A stretch of DNA of 64,000 nt from a gamma proteobacterium symbiont of Stewartia floridana. GTDB lineage: Bacteria; Pseudomonadota; Gammaproteobacteria; Chromatiales; Chromatiaceae. Below the pieces are notes generated by a model that saw only the letters and a list, made by a program, of their open reading frames with translations, did not search any database and was not told where the DNA came from. Where the stretch lies: contig NAUB01000026.1 of assembly GCA_003676145.1 (NCBI GenBank), positions 62,001 through 126,000 of the forward strand. The letters are read 5' to 3'. A program made the position numbers and the translations under genes. Shown piece after piece: positions 44,797 to 53,546 of this stretch; position 1 is the first letter of the stretch, and each line of letters starts with the position of its first letter.

Positions 44797-44810
44797 ACCC
44801 TAGCTAGGGT
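44797..44810. promoter_or_regulatory. Perfect palindrome ACCCTAGCTAGGGT upstream of repeat-protein gene
   Basis: Fourteen bases equal to their reverse complement lie 112 bases above the GGxGxD-protein start. It may be an operator of that gene. No known family site matches. Confidence 0.4.
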
Positions 44811-44921
44811 AATTCATAACTGGTCGTCAAGACTCCTCTCATGTTGAATAAGCAGTGGGTAATTCTAACTTTCCTTAAGAATCACCCAATCTCAAGATTA
44901 TTATTACATGGAGTAAGTGAT

Positions 44922-45944
44922 ATGACAGGAGTAAATGCAACAAACCAGTGTGGATGTCCAAATCCAATGGATGACACATCGGTAACCAGGGGCTGTGGAA
45001 AAACAGTTCTTGATGCAGGGAATGGTGATGACAACATTAACGTTCATACCAACTTCGATGGATCGGTTGATGTATGTGTTAATGGCAAAAACTACAGTTT
45101 CAGTGCACAAGAGGCACAAAATCTCGAAATCCGTGGTGGCAATGGTAATGACAACATCACCATGAGCGGCCAACAGCTCTGCGGTCCTAAAAACAATATT
45201 ACCCTGAATGGTGGTAATGGCAACGATACGTTACGCGGTGGATCGGGTAACGACACACTGATCGGTGGTAATGGTAATGATCGCATAAGCGGCGGCAGCG
45301 GCGATGACACGATCATTGGTGGTGCCGGCGACGATTGCATTCGTGGAGGGAGTGGTAATGACTCCATCTGGGGTGGTGGCGGCAATGACCGTATCAGTGG
45401 CGGCAGTGGCAATGACATCCTGGTGGGTGGTAGCGGTGATGACTGCATCCGTGGTGGTAGTGGAAACGACTCCATCTGGGGTGGTGCCGGCAACGACCGT
45501 ATCAGCGGCGGCAGTGGCAACGATCGACTGATTGGCGGTAGCGGAGATGATTGTATTCGCGGTGGTCGCGGAGATGACTCCATCTGGGGTGGCTCCGGTA
45601 ACGATCGTATCCATGGTGGTCGTGGCGATGACATGATCTCCGGCGGTTGTGGCAATGACAATATTCGCGGCGGTCGCGGCGACGACAGGATCTGGGGTGG
45701 TCATGGCAATGACGTCATCCGAGGTGGTCGTGGCAACGATACCATCCGTGGTGGTTGCGGAGATGACTACATCAACGGAGGAAGAGGTTGCGACGATATC
45801 TCTGGTGGCCCTGGAAATGACAAGATCCGTGGTGGCTTCGATCTGTTCAATCCTCTGTCACACCTTTCCTGCCTGCTGGGGGGCGGTGGTGGAAATCTGT
45901 TGGGCGGTGGAGGGTTTCCGCTGAACCTGATCTCTCCCAGATAA
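44922..45944 (+). CDS. GGxGxD repeat (RTX-like) calcium-binding protein, effector candidate
   Basis: I start at the ATG at 44922 (MTGVNATNQCGCPN) since GGAG lies 8-9 bases upstream; a longer frame exists. The 340-residue protein lacks a signal peptide. After a short Cys-containing head it has a domain DAGNGDDNINVHTNFDGSVDVCVNGKNYSFSAQEAQNLEIRGGNGNDNI, then about 20 nonapeptides of the GGSGNDxIxG form rich in GDD and GND, and a Cys- and Gly-rich end. RTX-type parallel beta-rolls bind calcium. The VNGKxYxFxxxEAxNLxIRGGxGxD domain also occurs, as I recall, ahead of catalytic domains in some type III effectors, so a type III substrate is possible. No RTX type I transporter is near. Confidence 0.85.
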   Translation: MTGVNATNQCGCPNPMDDTSVTRGCGKTVLDAGNGDDNINVHTNFDGSVDVCVNGKNYSFSAQEAQNLEIRGGNGNDNITMSGQQLCGPKNNITLNGGNGNDTLRGGSGNDTLIGGNGNDRISGGSGDDTIIGGAGDDCIRGGSGNDSIWGGGGNDRISGGSGNDILVGGSGDDCIRGGSGNDSIWGGAGNDRISGGSGNDRLIGGSGDDCIRGGRGDDSIWGGSGNDRIHGGRGDDMISGGCGNDNIRGGRGDDRIWGGHGNDVIRGGRGNDTIRGGCGDDYINGGRGCDDISGGPGNDKIRGGFDLFNPLSHLSCLLGGGGGNLLGGGGFPLNLISPR

Positions 45945-45955
45945 CTCAAGCCAGG

Positions 45956-45974
45956 GAGGAGCCATCGGCTCCTC
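45956..45974 (+). terminator. Hairpin after GGxGxD-protein gene
   Basis: GAGGAGCC pairs perfectly with GGCTCCTC around an ATC loop, 12 bases below the stop codon. The following sequence is not a clean U run. The hairpin lies between convergent ends of this gene and lexA, so it may stop both. Confidence 0.55.
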
Positions 45975-46020
45975 TCACTCAAACCATTAATCTAAATAAT
46001 TCTTTAATATCAATATGATA

Positions 46021-46620
46021 TTAGTAATATCTAATTAATCCTCTTAAGATTCCCTGGATCTGGATTTGATCAGGCTTGTAGATCATCGGACTCATGCTTG
46101 CATTGGCTGGGTGAAGAATAGTTTTACCTGGTTGTTGTTCAAGGCGTTTCAAGGTTGTCTCCTGCTGATCAATCAACGCAACCACGATGTCTCCGTTATC
46201 TGCTGCTGCAGACTGTTCAATGACGACATAATCTCCATCGAAGATTCCCTCATCGATCATCGAATCACCCGATACCTGGAGCGCATAGCGGGGTTTACTG
46301 GCCGCCATAGAGTCTGGCACTGAGATCTTTTCAGTTTGCTCAACGGCCTCGATGGGACGTCCGGCAGCGATCCGTCCCAACATAGGTATCCCCTGCTCTT
46401 GCTGTGCTGCTGATACCAGTCGAATGCCACGCTGTTTTCCGGCCATGGGTTCGACCAGGCCCGCCATTACCAGGGCCTGGATATGTTTGTGCAGGGATCC
46501 CCGCGAACTCAACCCCAGCCGTTGACAGAGTTCATCGTAGGTTGGTGGTCGCTGCATCATATCCGCATCACTGCGCAGAATATCGTAGATCTCTTGCTGT
46601 CTTCTGGTTAATCGCATCAT
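46021..46620 (-). CDS. lexA: LexA-family SOS repressor, divergent from mrfAB-like operon
   Basis: The 199-residue protein has an N-terminal winged HTH (RLTRRQQEIYDILRSDADMMQRPPTYDELCQRLGLSSRGSLHKHIQALVMAGLVEPMAGKQRGIRLV) and the S24 self-cleavage domain with cleavage site IAAGRP, catalytic Ser in GDSMIDEGIFDGD and Lys in ETTLKRL. All needed residues for RecA-triggered self-cleavage are present. The HTH (SSRGSLHKHI) differs from E. coli LexA, so a different operator is expected, and the divergent region carries GTTCTC/GAGAAC sites rather than CTGT-N8-ACAG. It may be a second LexA of the genome dedicated to the mrfAB pair. Confidence 0.9.
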   Translation of the reverse strand: MMRLTRRQQEIYDILRSDADMMQRPPTYDELCQRLGLSSRGSLHKHIQALVMAGLVEPMAGKQRGIRLVSAAQQEQGIPMLGRIAAGRPIEAVEQTEKISVPDSMAASKPRYALQVSGDSMIDEGIFDGDYVVIEQSAAADNGDIVVALIDQQETTLKRLEQQPGKTILHPANASMSPMIYKPDQIQIQGILRGLIRYY

Positions 46621-46631
46621 AGGGCTTGTTT

Positions 46632-46677
46632 GTTCTCCTGTTGTTCTCTATTCTAGACTAGAGAACGGATAGAGAAC
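46632..46677. promoter_or_regulatory. Symmetric four-half-site operator between lexA and mrfA
   Basis: GTTCTC occurs at 46632-46637 and 46643-46648; GAGAAC occurs at 46661-46666 and 46672-46677. The spacing is 11 bases in each pair and the whole 46 bases are symmetric about 46654/46655. The inner pair is GTTCTC-TATTCTAGACTA-GAGAAC. It fills almost the whole 63-base divergent gap, 12 bases from the lexA start and 6 from the mrfA start. It is the obvious binding site for the LexA-family protein. No E. coli-type SOS box is present. Confidence 0.85.
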
Positions 46678-46683
46678 AGACTG

Positions 46684-49095
46684 ATGAGCAGACCTGCAGA
46701 ATCGATTCACTCAGATACCGGCATCCCGCTTGGCCATTCTCCCGATCAATTTGCTGATCAACTGCGACAGCGCAATGGGGAGCGAATTACCGGTGAGCTG
46801 ACCATTCCGGCCCGCAGAGGCAAATTTGCTCCATTTCCTGATGATCTTGACCCTCGCTTGACCCGTGCCTTGATCAGCAGAGGAATTAAACAGCTCTACT
46901 CTCATCAGGCTGCTGCCTGGAGCGCGATTCAGTCGTTGCAACATACCGTGGTTGTCACGCCAACGGCTTCCGGAAAGACGCTCTGTTACAACCTGCCGGT
47001 TTTGCAGGCTGCACTGCAAGATCGAGCCAAATCCCTCTATCTGTTTCCCACGAAGGCACTGGCTCAGGATCAGGTCGCTGAAATCAATGAGATCAATCGC
47101 TCGGAATCGCTTGGTATACGGGCTTTCACCTTTGATGGTGATACCCCTGGTGATGCACGAAAAGCTGTCCGGACCAGAGGGGATATCGTGGTCTCAAATC
47201 CGGATATGCTGCATCAGGGCATTCTGCCTCACCACACTAAGTGGGCCCAGTTTTTTGAGAATCTTCGCTATGTGGTGATCGACGAGATGCACACCTATCG
47301 GGGTGTCTTCGGATCCCATGTGGCGAATGTAATCCGGCGTTTGCAGAGAGTCTGTAAATTCTATGGATCCGAACCGCAGTTTATTCTCTGTTCAGCCACC
47401 ATCGCCAATCCCGCCGAATTGGCCAGGGAGTTGATCCATGCCGACGTATCGGCGATTACCGAAAGCGGTGCGCCACAAGGAGCCAGGCATCTGCTGTTAT
47501 GGAATCCTCCGGTTGTGAACCATGATCTGGGTATACGGGCATCAGCCCGCTCCCAGAGTACACGGATTGCCAAGAGTGCCGTAAAACATGGTCTACAGAG
47601 TATCGTGTTTGCCCAGTCCCGACTGATGGTCGAGGTCCTGACCAAATATCTGAAAGACAATTTCGACCACGATCCCCGCTATCCATCACGGATTGCAGCC
47701 TATCGGGGAGGCTATTTACCCACCGAGCGCCGTTCGCTGGAGAAGCGACTGCGTCAAGGAGAGATCGATTGCGTGGTTTCGACCTCTGCGCTTGAGCTGG
47801 GGGTGGATATTGGTTCACTGGATCTCGCAATTCTCAACGGATATCCGGGCACCGTCGCCGCAACCTGGCAGAGATTGGGACGTGCGGGTCGACGTCAGCG
47901 TTCAGCAATCGGAGTCCTTGTCGCCAGCAGCCTGCCACTGGATCAATACATCATTCGCAATCCGGAGTTTTTCCTGGGAGCCGCACCGGAACAGGCTCGA
48001 ATCGATCCGGATCAATTACTGATTCTTTTGGATCACATCCGATGTGCGGCCTTTGAGCTGCCGTTCAAAGAGGGTGACTCTTTCGGCAAACAGGATTTGT
48101 CCGAGATGCTGAGCTATTTGGAAGAACATGGCATTTTACACCGGGAGGCTAAGCAGTGGCATTGGATGGCGGACAGCTACCCGGCCAACAGTGTCAGCCT
48201 TCGTTCTGTTGCAGAGGGTAACTTCGTGGTCATCGATACCACAGATGGAGATAAGCGAATCATTGCTGAAGTCGATTACAGTTCTGCCCCGATGACAATT
48301 TATGAGGGTGCCATCTATATGATTCAGTCGATGCCCTATCAGGTTGAAAGACTCGATTGGGAGGGACGAAAGGCTTTTGTAACCCAGACAAAGGCCGACT
48401 ACTACACCGATGCCATTGACTATACCCGACTTAAGATTCTGCAAAACTTCGAGTCACAAGAGCGTTTCCGCTATCAGGTATCCCAAGGGGAAGTTCACCT
48501 GGTTACCCGGGTTGCCGGTTACAAGAAGATCCGCTACTACACCCATGAAAACGTAGGATATGGCAAAATCGATCTGCCTGATCAGGAGATGCACACCACT
48601 GCGGTCTGGTGGCAGATCAACCCGATTGCACTGGATCAAGCTTTTGCCTCAAGGCAAGCGTCACTGGACGGATTTCTCGGTGCCGGTTACGCCATGCACG
48701 TTATCGCAACCATGCGCATGCTCTCAGAATCACGTGACATCGGTCGGGCCATTGGAGATGGTCAGGACCGCTGGTATGCGAGCCTGGAGAACAGTGGCCG
48801 CGGCACGCTGAGTGACCGCAGCGGGCAAAATATCGATCCAGACAGTCTGGATCAATTCACCCCAACACTGTTTCTCTACGACAACTATCCAGGTGGAATC
48901 GGCATAACAAATCCCCTTTTCGAACTTCGCTCCAGGATCGTTGCTGATGCACGAAGTCTGGTTGAGTCTTGTGACTGTGCCTGTGGTTGTCCTGGATGTA
49001 TCGGCCCGATACTGTCTGGCGACGAACAGGGTGGGAATTCAGCCAAACACTCTGCCTTGACCGTCCTGTCCCTGCTCTCGAACGATGAACCTTAA
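46684..49095 (+). CDS. mrfA: MrfA/YprA-like DExH helicase with four-Cys C-terminus
   Basis: The 803-residue protein is a superfamily-2 helicase of the MrfA/Hrq1 group: Walker A TPTASGKT (92-99), DExH box VIDEMHTYRG (199-205), SATIANPAELA, and motif VI YPGTVAATWQRLGRAGRRQRSAIG. The C-terminal MZB/DUF1998 domain ends in the metal-binding set CDCACGCPGCIGP. In Bacillus subtilis MrfA with its partner exonuclease MrfB repairs mitomycin crosslinks. The next gene, overlapping by 11 bases, is MrfB-like. Divergent LexA suggests damage-inducible control. Confidence 0.93.
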   Translation: MSRPAESIHSDTGIPLGHSPDQFADQLRQRNGERITGELTIPARRGKFAPFPDDLDPRLTRALISRGIKQLYSHQAAAWSAIQSLQHTVVVTPTASGKTLCYNLPVLQAALQDRAKSLYLFPTKALAQDQVAEINEINRSESLGIRAFTFDGDTPGDARKAVRTRGDIVVSNPDMLHQGILPHHTKWAQFFENLRYVVIDEMHTYRGVFGSHVANVIRRLQRVCKFYGSEPQFILCSATIANPAELARELIHADVSAITESGAPQGARHLLLWNPPVVNHDLGIRASARSQSTRIAKSAVKHGLQSIVFAQSRLMVEVLTKYLKDNFDHDPRYPSRIAAYRGGYLPTERRSLEKRLRQGEIDCVVSTSALELGVDIGSLDLAILNGYPGTVAATWQRLGRAGRRQRSAIGVLVASSLPLDQYIIRNPEFFLGAAPEQARIDPDQLLILLDHIRCAAFELPFKEGDSFGKQDLSEMLSYLEEHGILHREAKQWHWMADSYPANSVSLRSVAEGNFVVIDTTDGDKRIIAEVDYSSAPMTIYEGAIYMIQSMPYQVERLDWEGRKAFVTQTKADYYTDAIDYTRLKILQNFESQERFRYQVSQGEVHLVTRVAGYKKIRYYTHENVGYGKIDLPDQEMHTTAVWWQINPIALDQAFASRQASLDGFLGAGYAMHVIATMRMLSESRDIGRAIGDGQDRWYASLENSGRGTLSDRSGQNIDPDSLDQFTPTLFLYDNYPGGIGITNPLFELRSRIVADARSLVESCDCACGCPGCIGPILSGDEQGGNSAKHSALTVLSLLSNDEP

Positions 49096-50299
49096 AACCA
49101 GGCTCAGTCAGCTTCAGAACCAGGCAGGTGGTCGACAAAACTCCCCTGCCCTCTCTTGTCAACCGAATGGCTTGAAGATCCCGCATCGTGTCGGCCAACC
49201 GAACAGGGATAACAATCACAGGCGTCACTCAGACAGCAGGCTGGCCGAACGGCTTCGAGGCAAACTGATCGATGAGGGTGTGATCCAGATCGAAAAGCAG
49301 ATTCCACTGAACTCAACACATGGCGCCATGCCATTAAGTGAATTGCAATATGCTCCGCAACTGCCCGGCGATGATTGTCTGAAGCTGAAGAACGTCTATC
49401 TGGATACTGAAACCACCGGGCTTTCGGGGGGAAGCGGGACCCTGGCATTCCTGATTGGCTATGCCTGGCTGGAGCGATCAGCAATCTGCCTGCGTCAATT
49501 GTTGATCACCCGTTTCTCGGCTGAAGCTCAAATGCTCGAACAAACTGCCTCGGGGCTTGAGGCAGCAGAACGTCTGGTCAGTTACAACGGCAAAAGCTAC
49601 GACCTGCCCCTGTTGGTCAGCCGATTTCGCATCAACGCCCGTAAGCAAAATTTTGATCACCTGCCCCATCTCGATCTGCTGCATGCCACCCGGCGTCTGT
49701 TTCGTCACCATTGGCCGAATTGTCGTCTCACGACTCTGGAGCAACGCCTACTCGGATATTACCGGGTTGACGACCTACCCGGTTCAGAAGCACCTGCCGC
49801 CTGGTTTGACTACCTGCAGCGTGGCGCTGAGCAAAAACTGCTTAAGGTCGTCGAGCACAATCAAAGCGATATTATTTCATTGCTCGTGGCTCATACGGAA
49901 CTTGCGAGGATAACCCGAAACCCGGATCACTCTGATCTGGATCTCTACAGTCTGGCTCGTTGGATTGGGGAATTCGATAGAGAGCAGGCTTACGATCTGC
50001 TGAGGAGTCGAATCGATCAGGCCGATGAAAAGAGCAAAGGGTATCTGGCTCACCTCTTGCAGAAATCGGGAGACTGGCAGGGTGCCACCCGGCTGTGGCA
50101 ACAACTTGCTCTAAAACGCTGCCCGGAAGCGCTTGAAAAACTGGCAAAATACCACGAACACGTGAGCAAGGATCTGGACGCGGCGCGTTACTATTGCCGG
50201 CAGCTTCCAGATTGCCAGGCACGGACTCATCGCTTGAGACGGCTGCAGCGCAAGTCAGGGCTTTATCTGAGTCCAGACCACTCATCGACTATTCTTTAA
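49085..50299 (+). CDS. mrfB: MrfB/YprB-like exonuclease (ribonuclease H-like fold)
   Basis: The 404-residue protein has the YprB ribonuclease-H-like domain (about residues 95-275): NVYLDTETTGLSGGSGTLAFLIGYAWLE holds the first catalytic acidic pair (DTE), SYNGKSYDLPLLVSRFRIN, HLDLLHATRRLF holds a further Asp, and HNQSDIISLLVAH the last Asp. The C-terminal part is TPR-like helical (YLAHLLQKSGDWQGATRLWQQLALKRCPEALEKLAKYHEHVSKDL). It overlaps the helicase gene by 11 bases, as in the Bacillus pair. Damage repair is the expected role. Confidence 0.9.
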   Translation: MNLKTRLSQLQNQAGGRQNSPALSCQPNGLKIPHRVGQPNRDNNHRRHSDSRLAERLRGKLIDEGVIQIEKQIPLNSTHGAMPLSELQYAPQLPGDDCLKLKNVYLDTETTGLSGGSGTLAFLIGYAWLERSAICLRQLLITRFSAEAQMLEQTASGLEAAERLVSYNGKSYDLPLLVSRFRINARKQNFDHLPHLDLLHATRRLFRHHWPNCRLTTLEQRLLGYYRVDDLPGSEAPAAWFDYLQRGAEQKLLKVVEHNQSDIISLLVAHTELARITRNPDHSDLDLYSLARWIGEFDREQAYDLLRSRIDQADEKSKGYLAHLLQKSGDWQGATRLWQQLALKRCPEALEKLAKYHEHVSKDLDAARYYCRQLPDCQARTHRLRRLQRKSGLYLSPDHSSTIL

Positions 50300-50457
50300 A
50301 GCGATCAGTTTTATACTCCCCCAATCCTCCTGGCTTTGCAGATTGAATCCAACCTTAGTCCCACCGCGTACAATTATTAAAGTGCGGGGTTAATACTGAT
50401 AAGCCTGCCTGCGTAGTCGAATTGTCATTAATACAAAAGAAAGCGTGAGGTACTACA

Positions 50458-51402
50458 GTGAATTTTCGGATTGTGTGGATTGGTTTCTGTTTGCTGTTCA
50501 CTTCTGTTCAGAGCAGCGCAGGTTCAATCTATAAGAATGGCTTTGATGTTACAGATGCAACGATCGAGGTTTCTGAAATTCTACCTGGCGGACCACCCCG
50601 CGATGGAATTCCGTCAATTGATGAACCCCAGTTCGTGCCTGCCAAACAGGCAGACTTTTTAAAACCACAGGACCGAATACTGGGGGTGGTGAGGAATGGT
50701 GTCGTAAAGGCCTATCCAATCAATATTCTAAACTGGCATGAAATTGTCAATGACCGCTTCAGGCAGGAACCGATCGTCATCACTTTCTGTCCGCTCTGTG
50801 GTACGGGTATGGCATTCGAAGCAACAGTCAGAGGTGAACCCCTTAAGTTTGGTGTTTCCGGCCTGCTCTACAACAGCGATGTACTGCTGTATGACCGTGC
50901 CAGTGAGTCTTTGTGGTCACAAATCATGAAGCAGAGTATCAGCGGAAAGTATCAGGGGGATCGTTTACGCCATGTTCCCTTACAACACACCAATTGGGCT
51001 GACTGGTCTGATCGATATCCAGATACATTGGTACTATCTGATGAGACAGGCTTTTCAAGAGACTACAAGCGTTCACCCTATCGGGGCTACGACAAAAGCC
51101 GGGATCTCTACTTTCCGGTAGAGTTTCGTGCCAAGGGATACCATCCGAAGGAACGGGTACTCGGCTTGGAAGTTAATGGTGCTTACAAGGCCTACCCTTT
51201 CGTTGAGTTGTCTAAAACAGATGGATCGATCGAAGAGAGTCTGGCTGGCCAACAGTTGACAGTTAAGTATGATATGCAAAACCAGACGGCCAATGCCTAT
51301 GACCTGTCCGGTGATCTACTGCCAAGCACTACCGCATTCTGGTTTGCCTGGTATGCGTTTCATCCACAAACAGAGATTTTCAGAGCGACTGATAGAAAAT
51401 GA
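50458..51402 (+). CDS. DUF3179 domain protein, exported
   Basis: The start is a GTG at 50458-50460 with GTGAGG upstream. The 314-residue protein has a signal peptide ending SSAGS (about residue 22) and a DUF3179 domain with its signature blocks: LPGGPPRDGIPSIDEP, RVGVVRNGVVKAYPINILNWHEIVND-like stretch, ITFCPLCGTGMAF (CxxC), and FSRDYKRSPYRGYDKS. The Cys pair suggests a metal or disulfide. Function is unknown. Confidence 0.88.
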   Translation: MNFRIVWIGFCLLFTSVQSSAGSIYKNGFDVTDATIEVSEILPGGPPRDGIPSIDEPQFVPAKQADFLKPQDRILGVVRNGVVKAYPINILNWHEIVNDRFRQEPIVITFCPLCGTGMAFEATVRGEPLKFGVSGLLYNSDVLLYDRASESLWSQIMKQSISGKYQGDRLRHVPLQHTNWADWSDRYPDTLVLSDETGFSRDYKRSPYRGYDKSRDLYFPVEFRAKGYHPKERVLGLEVNGAYKAYPFVELSKTDGSIEESLAGQQLTVKYDMQNQTANAYDLSGDLLPSTTAFWFAWYAFHPQTEIFRATDRK

Positions 51403-51476
51403 AATAATCGTTTTAACTCATATTCAGGCTAATAGGACCTGCCAACATAAACTCAATCGGCCCTAGCGTGACTGTT

Positions 51477-52115
51477 CTATTCAGCTGAAAAGAAGATATC
51501 AGCGTACCAGGCCGTTGCCATAGATTCGGTATTGTCCGTATCGGTCATGATTGCAACCACATCAATGGTCTCTATCTCTTCGCCGAAATAATTCTTGAAA
51601 TCCTCACTGACATTTCGTTTTTCCGTTTGCCATTGACCTGCCTGCTGATCACCGGATTTAACCGCTACCATCATGGATTGACCGGTATAAGCGCTGGCCC
51701 AAACACTGCTCACAGGCTGACTGCTTGACCAGACATAGTTCATCGAACGTGTCCGCCAAGGGGCCCAGCCACCCTCTTTGACCACATAGATACGTGCCGG
51801 ATAGTCATCTCCTGATTTGGATCGCTCATCCGGCTTATCCAATACACGATCGATTTTCCAGCGCCAGTTCAGGTATGGGGTTTTATTCAGATCGACTTTG
51901 ATCCGTTTGGCCAATGCCGAGGCGCTGCTCTGACTGATCGCCTTCAGACTGGTTGGTTCGCCCGTCTCATCAATGACCTGATAGCCTGTATTGCCCTTGA
52001 AACTGACTTCGGTCCAATCCTCAACCGGCAATATATCGACTGTAATGGTCTGTTCTGCGAAGACGACAGCAGGCAGTAGCGCTAGAAGAGCGGGAAAACC
52101 GGTTTGTATTCGCAT
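51477..52115 (-). CDS. DUF3047 family exported protein
   Basis: The 212-residue protein has a signal peptide (residues 1-20, ending VVFAE) and a DUF3047 domain: YLNWRWKIDRVLDKPDERSKSGDDYPARIYVVKEGG, NYVWSS, RNVSEDFKNYFGEEIETIDVVAIMTDTDNTESMATAWYADIFFS. The domain has a lectin-like beta-sandwich look and unknown role. It is convergent with the DUF3179 gene; no operon partner is seen. It is the last gene before the nif cluster. Confidence 0.88.
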   Translation of the reverse strand: MRIQTGFPALLALLPAVVFAEQTITVDILPVEDWTEVSFKGNTGYQVIDETGEPTSLKAISQSSASALAKRIKVDLNKTPYLNWRWKIDRVLDKPDERSKSGDDYPARIYVVKEGGWAPWRTRSMNYVWSSSQPVSSVWASAYTGQSMMVAVKSGDQQAGQWQTEKRNVSEDFKNYFGEEIETIDVVAIMTDTDNTESMATAWYADIFFSAE

Positions 52116-52255
52116 CTGATTACCCTAATTATTCCGATGACCGCATTTTGGATACAGCCACTGTTAATCTGCGACAGTATAGACAGCCCCAGCACAAAGC
52201 GTACAAGGTCTATACTCACAAACCAACCATTAGGATTCAAAAATAGCTCTGTTCT

Positions 52256-53527
52256 TTATCCGGTTTGACGTTGTGTTGCTTCTTCATCACATGAGATTGT
52301 TACAGCAATCTCCTGGGTTACATGTTTTTCATCGATCAGACAGGCTTTGGCCCCATCAATGGATGGCATTTCATACATCACTTTTCGCAGCAGCCCTTCC
52401 ATCACGCCACGCAATCCTCTGGCGCCAGTGCCACGATCGAGAGCCTGACGGGCAATGGCGGTCAGTGCCTCGTCAGTAAACTCCAGTTTTACCCCCTCGA
52501 ACTCAAACAGCCTCTGATACTGTCGCTGCAGAGCATTTCGGGGTTGAGTGAGGATTTTCACCAAAGCCTGTTCATCCAGGTCATGCAAAGCTGTAATTAC
52601 CGGAAAACGGCCAATGAACTCCGGAATCAGGCCAAAATGGCGTAAATCCTCAGGTTGTACCTCTTCGAAGAGTCTCAGTTGATCGTAGGCCTTACTGGTG
52701 TCCGATAGATCGACATGGAATCCGATTCCCCCCTTACCGGTATTCATGCGTTTCTCAAGTAATCGCTCCAGCCCGGCAAAAGCCCCGCCTGCAATGAACA
52801 GAATGTTGCGTGTGTCGATGAAAAGCTCTTCACCCGACTCTTTACGACCCTTCTGATTGAGTTTCACCCGGGTACCTTCCACCAGTTTCAAGAGGGCCTG
52901 CTGCACTCCCTCGCCCGAGACATCCCGGGTTCCATGGGATGTTTCCCCGGATCGGGCCAACTTATCGATTTCATCGATATAGATAATGCCCCATTCGGCC
53001 AGTTCCCGATTGCCATCCGCACTGTCAAGCAGGCGCACTATGATGCTTTCCACATCTTCGCCCACATAACCAGCCTGGGTCAGGGTTGTCGCATCGGCAA
53101 TCACAAACGGTACTCCGACGATACGCGCCAGTGTACTTGCCAGCAGCGTCTTACCGGTACCAGAGGGGCCGAGCAACAGGATATTCGATTTCTCGATCTC
53201 CACATCCTGGTCGTTGCTGGTTGGCATCTGAGTGCTGTTTTGCTCCATACTGAGGCGTTTATAGTGATTGTAGACTGCCACTGCCAGGGTCTCTTTTGCC
53301 AGACCCTGATCAACCACATAGCGATCCAACTGCTCTTTCAGCTGGGTCGGCTTAAGCATATTTTCAAACGGTTTAGTGGTGGAGCGACGTCTACCCCAGC
53401 TGGCAACAACCTGAGCGGCAAGGCGTACGCACTCCTCGCAGATATGTCCCTCTATACCGGCAATCAGTGGGATATCCGGTGTCTGCTGTTCACCGCAGAA
53501 AGAGCAGTGTTTGTGATTATCAGTCAT
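52256..53527 (-). CDS. clpX: ClpX-like unfoldase of the nif cluster
   Basis: The 423-residue protein has an N-terminal zinc-binding domain (CSFCGEQQ...CEECV), Walker A LLGPSGTGKTLLA, Walker B IIYIDEIDKLARS, and the GYVGEDVE and sensor-2 segments of ClpX. The Azotobacter vinelandii nif cluster likewise ends in a clpX behind nifM. ClpX-type unfoldases work with ClpP; a role in turnover of nif cofactor proteins has been proposed for the Azotobacter copy. It is the last gene of the nifV operon, 19 bases after nifM. The main chromosomal clpX should lie elsewhere; divergence from it would mark a paralogue. Confidence 0.92.
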   Translation of the reverse strand: MTDNHKHCSFCGEQQTPDIPLIAGIEGHICEECVRLAAQVVASWGRRRSTTKPFENMLKPTQLKEQLDRYVVDQGLAKETLAVAVYNHYKRLSMEQNSTQMPTSNDQDVEIEKSNILLLGPSGTGKTLLASTLARIVGVPFVIADATTLTQAGYVGEDVESIIVRLLDSADGNRELAEWGIIYIDEIDKLARSGETSHGTRDVSGEGVQQALLKLVEGTRVKLNQKGRKESGEELFIDTRNILFIAGGAFAGLERLLEKRMNTGKGGIGFHVDLSDTSKAYDQLRLFEEVQPEDLRHFGLIPEFIGRFPVITALHDLDEQALVKILTQPRNALQRQYQRLFEFEGVKLEFTDEALTAIARQALDRGTGARGLRGVMEGLLRKVMYEMPSIDGAKACLIDEKHVTQEIAVTISCDEEATQRQTG

Positions 53528-53546
53528 TTCTACTCACGTTACCTGG

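Noticed and set aside
45092-45661. Long minus-strand Pro/Ser-rich frame opposite the GGxGxD gene
   Set aside because: It is the antisense of a repetitive Gly/Asp-rich gene; the plus frame has a recognised fold, a ribosome site and codon logic.
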